Positions 7,105 to 10,288 of a stretch of 10,288 bases of DNA are shown here, piece by piece. Position 1 is the stretch's first letter. Every line of letters begins with the position of its first letter. The translations under genes and the position numbers were made by a program. Where the stretch lies: contig JBBIOI010000117.1 in the NCBI GenBank assembly GCA_037443425.1, positions 1 through 10,288 of the forward strand, in the 5' to 3' direction. The stretch comes from JBBIOI01 sp037443425 (lineage in GTDB: Bacteria; Desulfobacterota; BSN033; UBA1163). Below the pieces are notes generated by a model. It was not told the origin of the DNA, did no database searches, and saw only the letters and a list, made by a program, of their open reading frames with translations.

Positions 7105-8198
7105 CGGGTCTTTATCAATCCCATCTTAGAGGCCACCTTGAAGACAGCGATGTTTTTCAAATCGCAAAGTTCTTTACTCAGTCTTTCTATCTCCTCCTGT
7201 CTTTGATCTAATAACAACTTAAGAGTATTCTCTGACTTATTTTTTTCTTCTATAAGAACATACAGTTTCTGTAATGTATTCCTTTTTTCTTCTACTATTT
7301 CCTCAAGACTCTTTATGCGTCTGTCCCTCTCCTCCAGCTCACCATAAACTGCTTTCAGATTTCTGTCCTTCTCCTCTATCGCACCTCTGAGACTCTCTAT
7401 GTAGTCATCCTTCTTAGAAATATCTGAAATAATCATATCTTTTTTATTTAATAGATTATTTTCTCTCTCTATCAGAAAACTATTAGAATTGCTAATGTTG
7501 ATTTTTAAATCTGATGCAACAGCAATAAGAAATACAGGAATTTTTTCTTTTCTTTGTGATAAATAAAATTCGTTATCCCTCTGTTCAATGATAAACTCTG
7601 TATAGCTTGTCGTTGCGAGTCTATCCAGAGACCATATAATGGACGATAGATAAAGATGCTGACCATAAAAAGCAATATTTTTAAAATAGCGATTAAGAAG
7701 TTCTTTAAACTCATCAAAATATAACTCCTTTACATGAAATTCTCTTTTATCTTTTATTTTTTCCTCAAAATATCTTTTATCAGGTGTAGAGACTATAAAT
7801 AGGCCATCTTTCTTGAGCAATCTCTTTACTTCATTGAGTAACATCTCCTGTTCCTTAATATGCTCTATTGCTTCAAAACAGACAATTACATCGAACTGGT
7901 TATTATCCTTTACAGGAATATCCATCATTGAGCCTACCATGAATTCGAGATTTTTCTTGGTATATTTCTTCCTGGCATGCTCAATAGTTGCCTTATCTAT
8001 GTCAATCCCGACAACATGCGCAGCATTTGAAGAGAGTATTTTACTTCCATATCCTTCTCCACATGCAAGATCAAGAACCCTCCTACCTTTTACAAATTGA
8101 GCTGCAAAGGCATATCTATGAAGATGTTCATAGTGAATCTCTCCTAATTCCATCCAAGGAATAAATCTCTCCCCTGTCCACAACAGTTCCTCTTTCAT
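7101..8198 (-). CDS. SAM-dependent methyltransferase with C-terminal coiled coil
   Basis: A 365-aa protein. Residues about 8-180 are a class I (Rossmann) methyltransferase: GERFIP, motif I VLDLACGEGYGS (41-52), the acidic GIDID end of strand 2, and DVIVCFEAIEHI in motif IV (HI-type, as in UbiE/Coq5-like and small-molecule or sugar methyltransferases). Residues about 240-348 are strongly charged heptad-like sequence (EEKDRNLK, EERDRRIKSLEE), a predicted long coiled coil, then a short tail NIAVFKVASKMG. A methyltransferase followed by a coiled coil recalls WbdD-type O-antigen chain terminators, where the coil measures chain length, but no kinase domain is present and this is only an analogy. 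It lies 37 bp after the mutase gene on the same strand and is probably co-transcribed. Its stop shares TTAA with the stop of the opposing CysC-CysQ gene. Confidence 0.82.
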   Translation of the reverse strand: MKEELLWTGERFIPWMELGEIHYEHLHRYAFAAQFVKGRRVLDLACGEGYGSKILSSNAAHVVGIDIDKATIEHARKKYTKKNLEFMVGSMMDIPVKDNNQFDVIVCFEAIEHIKEQEMLLNEVKRLLKKDGLFIVSTPDKRYFEEKIKDKREFHVKELYFDEFKELLNRYFKNIAFYGQHLYLSSIIWSLDRLATTSYTEFIIEQRDNEFYLSQRKEKIPVFLIAVASDLKINISNSNSFLIERENNLLNKKDMIISDISKKDDYIESLRGAIEEKDRNLKAVYGELEERDRRIKSLEEIVEEKRNTLQKLYVLIEEKNKSENTLKLLLDQRQEEIERLSKELCDLKNIAVFKVASKMGLIKTR

Positions 8199-8212
8199 TT
8201 CTCCTCTTTCAT
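8188..8212 (-). repeat. Duplicated start region of the methyltransferase gene
   Basis: On the minus strand ATGAAAGAGGA occurs twice, 14 bp apart. The second copy contains the assigned start (8198). The first copy supplies GAGGAG as a very close ribosome-binding site and also forms a five-codon mini-ORF (MKEEK) whose TGA overlaps the start ATG. It may be a small tandem duplication or a translational coupling device. Confidence 0.4.
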
Positions 8213-8235
8213 CTCACCCAAAAACATTCACGAAC

Positions 8236-9579
8236 TTATTTTATCATATCAAGGATTTCTTTTGTTTTCTCCTCCATTAATCTCCTATTGCCTCGTGATT
8301 CAACATTTAATCTAAGAAGAGGTTCTGTATTGGAGCATCGGAGATTGAACCGCCACTCTGGAAAATCCATACTGAGACCGTCGGTATAGTCAATGCAGAT
8401 AGCACCTTCTCTGAATCTATTCTCTATACTCTTTATGACAGGATCTGGGGCTTGAACCCTCCTGTTTATCTCCCCACTTACTGGATAGAGGCTTATCCTT
8501 TCCCCTACAAGTTCAGAAAGGGGCCTTCCTGTTTTAGACATCAAGTCAACAACCAGGAGCCAGGGGATCATGCCACTGTCACAAAAGGCAAATTCTCTGA
8601 AATAATGATGACCACTCATCTCACCTCCATAAACAGCATTTTCCATCCTCATCCTCTCTTTAATAAAGGCATGCCCTGTCCTGGACATCACGGGTATTCC
8701 TCCAGAGCCCTTAACAATGTCTACCGTGTTCCATGTCAGTCTCGGGTCATGGATGATTTTTGCACCAGGTTCTTTCTTAAGGAGAGAGGAGGCTATGAGG
8801 CCAATGATATAGTATCCCTCAATGAAATTGCCTTTTTCATCATAGAAAAAGCACCTATCAAAATCGCCATCCCAGGCAATGCCAAGATCGGCATTATGAT
8901 GTATAACCGCCTCCGAGGTTTTCCCTCTATTCTCAGGGAGAAGTGGATTAGGTATGCCATTAGGAAACATGCCATCAGGCAAATAATCAACCTTTATGAA
9001 TTCAAAGGGTAAGAGAGGTTCGAGCATATCAATAACAGGACCCGCACAGCCATTGCCAGGATTAACTACTATCCTTAAAGGTCTTAGTTGCCCTATATCG
9101 ATATAACTGAGAATGTGACCTACATATTCCTTCCTGAGATTTAGACTGTATAGCCTGCCCTTTTTGTTATCAGCGCGGAAGGCATTATTAATAACGAGTT
9201 CCTTCAATGTTGCTAACCCGCTGTCGCCACTTATTGGTCTTGCATCTTCCCTAACAAACTTCATGCCATTATAATTAGAAGGGTTATGACTTGCCGTTAC
9301 CATTATTCCGCCATCCATGCCCATATGAAAGACTGAAAAATAAACCTCTTCGGTTCCGCACAGACCAATGTCAAAGACATCTACACCGCCATCCATTAAT
9401 CCATCAGAAAGTGCCCTCGAAAGGGGTTCGCTCGTTGGTCTTATGTCACGCCCGACAATAACCTTCTTTGGCCTGATAAGTTCAGCATAACCGCGACCTA
9501 TCCGATAGGCAATATCCTCATTCAGTTCATCAGGAACCTTTCCCCTTACATCATAGGCCTTAAAACAATCACCAATCAT
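8236..9579 (-). CDS. manB: Phosphomannomutase/phosphoglucomutase
   Basis: A 447-aa member of the alpha-D-phosphohexomutase family, close to the usual 450-460 residues and complete in all four domains. Visible landmarks are FKAYDVRG (6-13), the active-site phosphoserine loop TASHNP (95-100), the Mg-binding DGDFDR (237-242), the sugar-binding GEMSGHHYF (319-327) and the phosphate-binding RCSNTEPLLRL (414-424). The HHYF and CDSGMIPWLL wording resembles ManB/CpsG phosphomannomutases of capsule and O-antigen clusters. It interconverts mannose-6-P and mannose-1-P (possibly also the glucose phosphates), feeding GDP-mannose and derived sugars. I chose ATG 9579 rather than the TTG at 9597 because family members start just before the FKAYD segment and a weak GGTG precedes the ATG. 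Gene symbol by family likeness; sugar specificity is not proven. Confidence 0.88.
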   Translation of the reverse strand: MIGDCFKAYDVRGKVPDELNEDIAYRIGRGYAELIRPKKVIVGRDIRPTSEPLSRALSDGLMDGGVDVFDIGLCGTEEVYFSVFHMGMDGGIMVTASHNPSNYNGMKFVREDARPISGDSGLATLKELVINNAFRADNKKGRLYSLNLRKEYVGHILSYIDIGQLRPLRIVVNPGNGCAGPVIDMLEPLLPFEFIKVDYLPDGMFPNGIPNPLLPENRGKTSEAVIHHNADLGIAWDGDFDRCFFYDEKGNFIEGYYIIGLIASSLLKKEPGAKIIHDPRLTWNTVDIVKGSGGIPVMSRTGHAFIKERMRMENAVYGGEMSGHHYFREFAFCDSGMIPWLLVVDLMSKTGRPLSELVGERISLYPVSGEINRRVQAPDPVIKSIENRFREGAICIDYTDGLSMDFPEWRFNLRCSNTEPLLRLNVESRGNRRLMEEKTKEILDMIK

Positions 9580-9630
9580 ATTCACCACATGCCACAAACA
9601 GTCTTTAAAATTTTTACAGTCTCTTTATTT

Positions 9631-10288
9631 CTACCAACCTGCCCAGTAGTTCTGCCACCCTGCCCAGTTTCCACCTGACACTATAGATTGCCTTAAAACA
9701 GCTCCACCTATTGGATTCACGGTCAGTATGTCATGAGCTGAAGTACCACCAAAATCCCCTGGATAGACAAGTGAATAAATAGATGGCCATGCTGCCCATA
9801 CATTGCTCCAGCCTGTCCAGGTACCTGCGCCTCCAGTTGAAACTCTCATTACTGCCCCACCCGTTGCAGGTTCTTTCGTTAGTATGTCATCCTTTCCGTC
9901 TCCATTGAAGTCCCCCACATATACCTCTGTCTGTGATGAAGGCCATGGTGACCATTTATTTTGCCAACCTGACCAGTTGCCACCTGTTACTTGAGAGATT
10001 CTTAATACAGCATTTCCTGTTATAGGATCCCTTGTGAGTATGTCAGATCTACCATCCCCATTGAAGTCTCCTACATATACCTTTGAATACTGAGAAGGCC
10101 AGGCTGCCCATATATTTGTCCACCCTGTCCACGCTCCAACTCCTCCAGCTGACTGCCTCAGGACTGCTCCACCGGATGGGTTAACCGTCAGTATATCTGC
10201 TTTTCCATCTCCATTGAAGTCTCCTACATGTACCTTTGAATACTGAGAAGGCCAGGCTGCCCATATATTACTCCAGCCTGTACCGGTT
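9631..10288 (-). CDS. FG-GAP/VCBS repeat protein, C-terminal part only
   Basis: The reading frame is open from the right edge (10287) to TAG at 9631: 218 residues of the C-terminus of a longer protein. A GTG at 9918 could be read as a start, but the repeat pattern continues unbroken upstream of it, so it is internal. It consists of 51-52-residue repeats with consensus WxGWxNxWAAWPSxYSKVYV, GDFNGDGKxDILT, then GGAVLRQS. The DFNGDGKxD loop is the calcium-binding motif of FG-GAP/VCBS beta-propeller blades, typical of secreted and surface proteins. Four blades are visible plus a final half blade ending WAGW, which may close the propeller. Signal peptide and other domains lie outside the window. 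The stop is 51 bp before the mutase start on the same strand; no clear terminator separates them. Confidence 0.85.
   Translation of the reverse strand, partial: TGTGWSNIWAAWPSQYSKVHVGDFNGDGKADILTVNPSGGAVLRQSAGGVGAWTGWTNIWAAWPSQYSKVYVGDFNGDGRSDILTRDPITGNAVLRISQVTGGNWSGWQNKWSPWPSSQTEVYVGDFNGDGKDDILTKEPATGGAVMRVSTGGAGTWTGWSNVWAAWPSIYSLVYPGDFGGTSAHDILTVNPIGGAVLRQSIVSGGNWAGWQNYWAGW
9667..10284 (-). repeat. Tandem 51-52-residue protein repeats
   Basis: Four consecutive repeat units on the minus strand at 10284-10132 (51 aa), 10131-9976 (52 aa), 9975-9820 (52 aa) and 9819-9667 (51 aa), followed by an 11-residue remnant at 9666-9634. Three units keep the DFNGDG loop. The one nearest the C-terminus reads DFGGTSAHD and has lost the pattern. 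In the first visible unit the leading tryptophan of WTGW is replaced by glycine. Confidence 0.85.
10058..10269. repeat. 59-bp near-identical DNA direct repeat
   Basis: Positions 10058-10116 and 10211-10269 are identical except for one base (A versus G in the CTACATRTACC part), spaced exactly 153 bp (51 codons). The remaining repeat units are much more diverged at the DNA level. This points to recent unit duplication or gene conversion within the repeat protein gene. Copy number could also be misassembled here. Confidence 0.85.

Noticed and set aside
8452..9012. 186-aa plus-strand open frame
   Set aside because: It lies entirely opposite the well-supported mutase gene, has no recognisable motif, and is explained as a shadow frame.
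9631..9918. Separate 95-aa gene starting at GTG 9918
   Set aside because: The same frame is open to the right edge with the same repeats, so the GTG is an internal valine codon.

Overview
This 10.3 kb window looks like part of a surface-glycan or glycoprotein biosynthesis locus from a Gram-negative bacterium. Coding regions are AT-rich, one product carries a lipoprotein signal, and the gene types are those of O-antigen, capsule or cell-surface glycosylation clusters. The phylum cannot be fixed from the sequence. A Nitrospirota- or Desulfobacterota-like source would fit the gene mix, but that is only an impression.

Layout. At the left edge (1-50) an almost ideal sigma70 promoter (TTGACA, 17 bp, TATAAT) points out of the window to the left, with a 20-bp palindrome touching its -10 box. 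Next come two minus-strand genes: a short, possibly truncated lipoprotein (91-387) and an 856-aa protein with two glycosyltransferase modules (464-3034). A 44-bp AT-rich gap separates them from a divergent plus-strand operon with overlapping genes: a radical SAM protein with an N-terminal SPASM-like cysteine region (3079-4479), a PAPS-type sulfotransferase with an N-terminal beta-sandwich-like region (4472-5800), and an APS kinase-CysQ fusion (5778-7104) whose CysQ part is interrupted by a one-base frameshift. Converging on this operon is a minus-strand set, in transcription order: a partial FG-GAP/VCBS repeat protein entering from the right edge (9631-10288), a phosphomannomutase/phosphoglucomutase (8236-9579), and a methyltransferase with a long C-terminal coiled coil (7101-8198).

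How the genes fit together (inference). The mutase would supply mannose-1-P or glucose-1-P for nucleotide sugars. The double glycosyltransferase would build the glycan, and the methyltransferase may methylate or cap it. The plus-strand operon looks like a self-contained sulfation unit: APS kinase makes PAPS, the sulfotransferase uses it, and CysQ removes the PAP by-product. The radical SAM enzyme is translationally linked to the sulfotransferase and probably acts on the same acceptor, but its reaction is unknown. The repeat protein may be a secreted or surface protein and is a possible, unproven, acceptor.

The points most worth a second look are the radical SAM + sulfotransferase + CysC-CysQ operon, the CysQ frameshift, and the consensus promoter/operator at the left edge.
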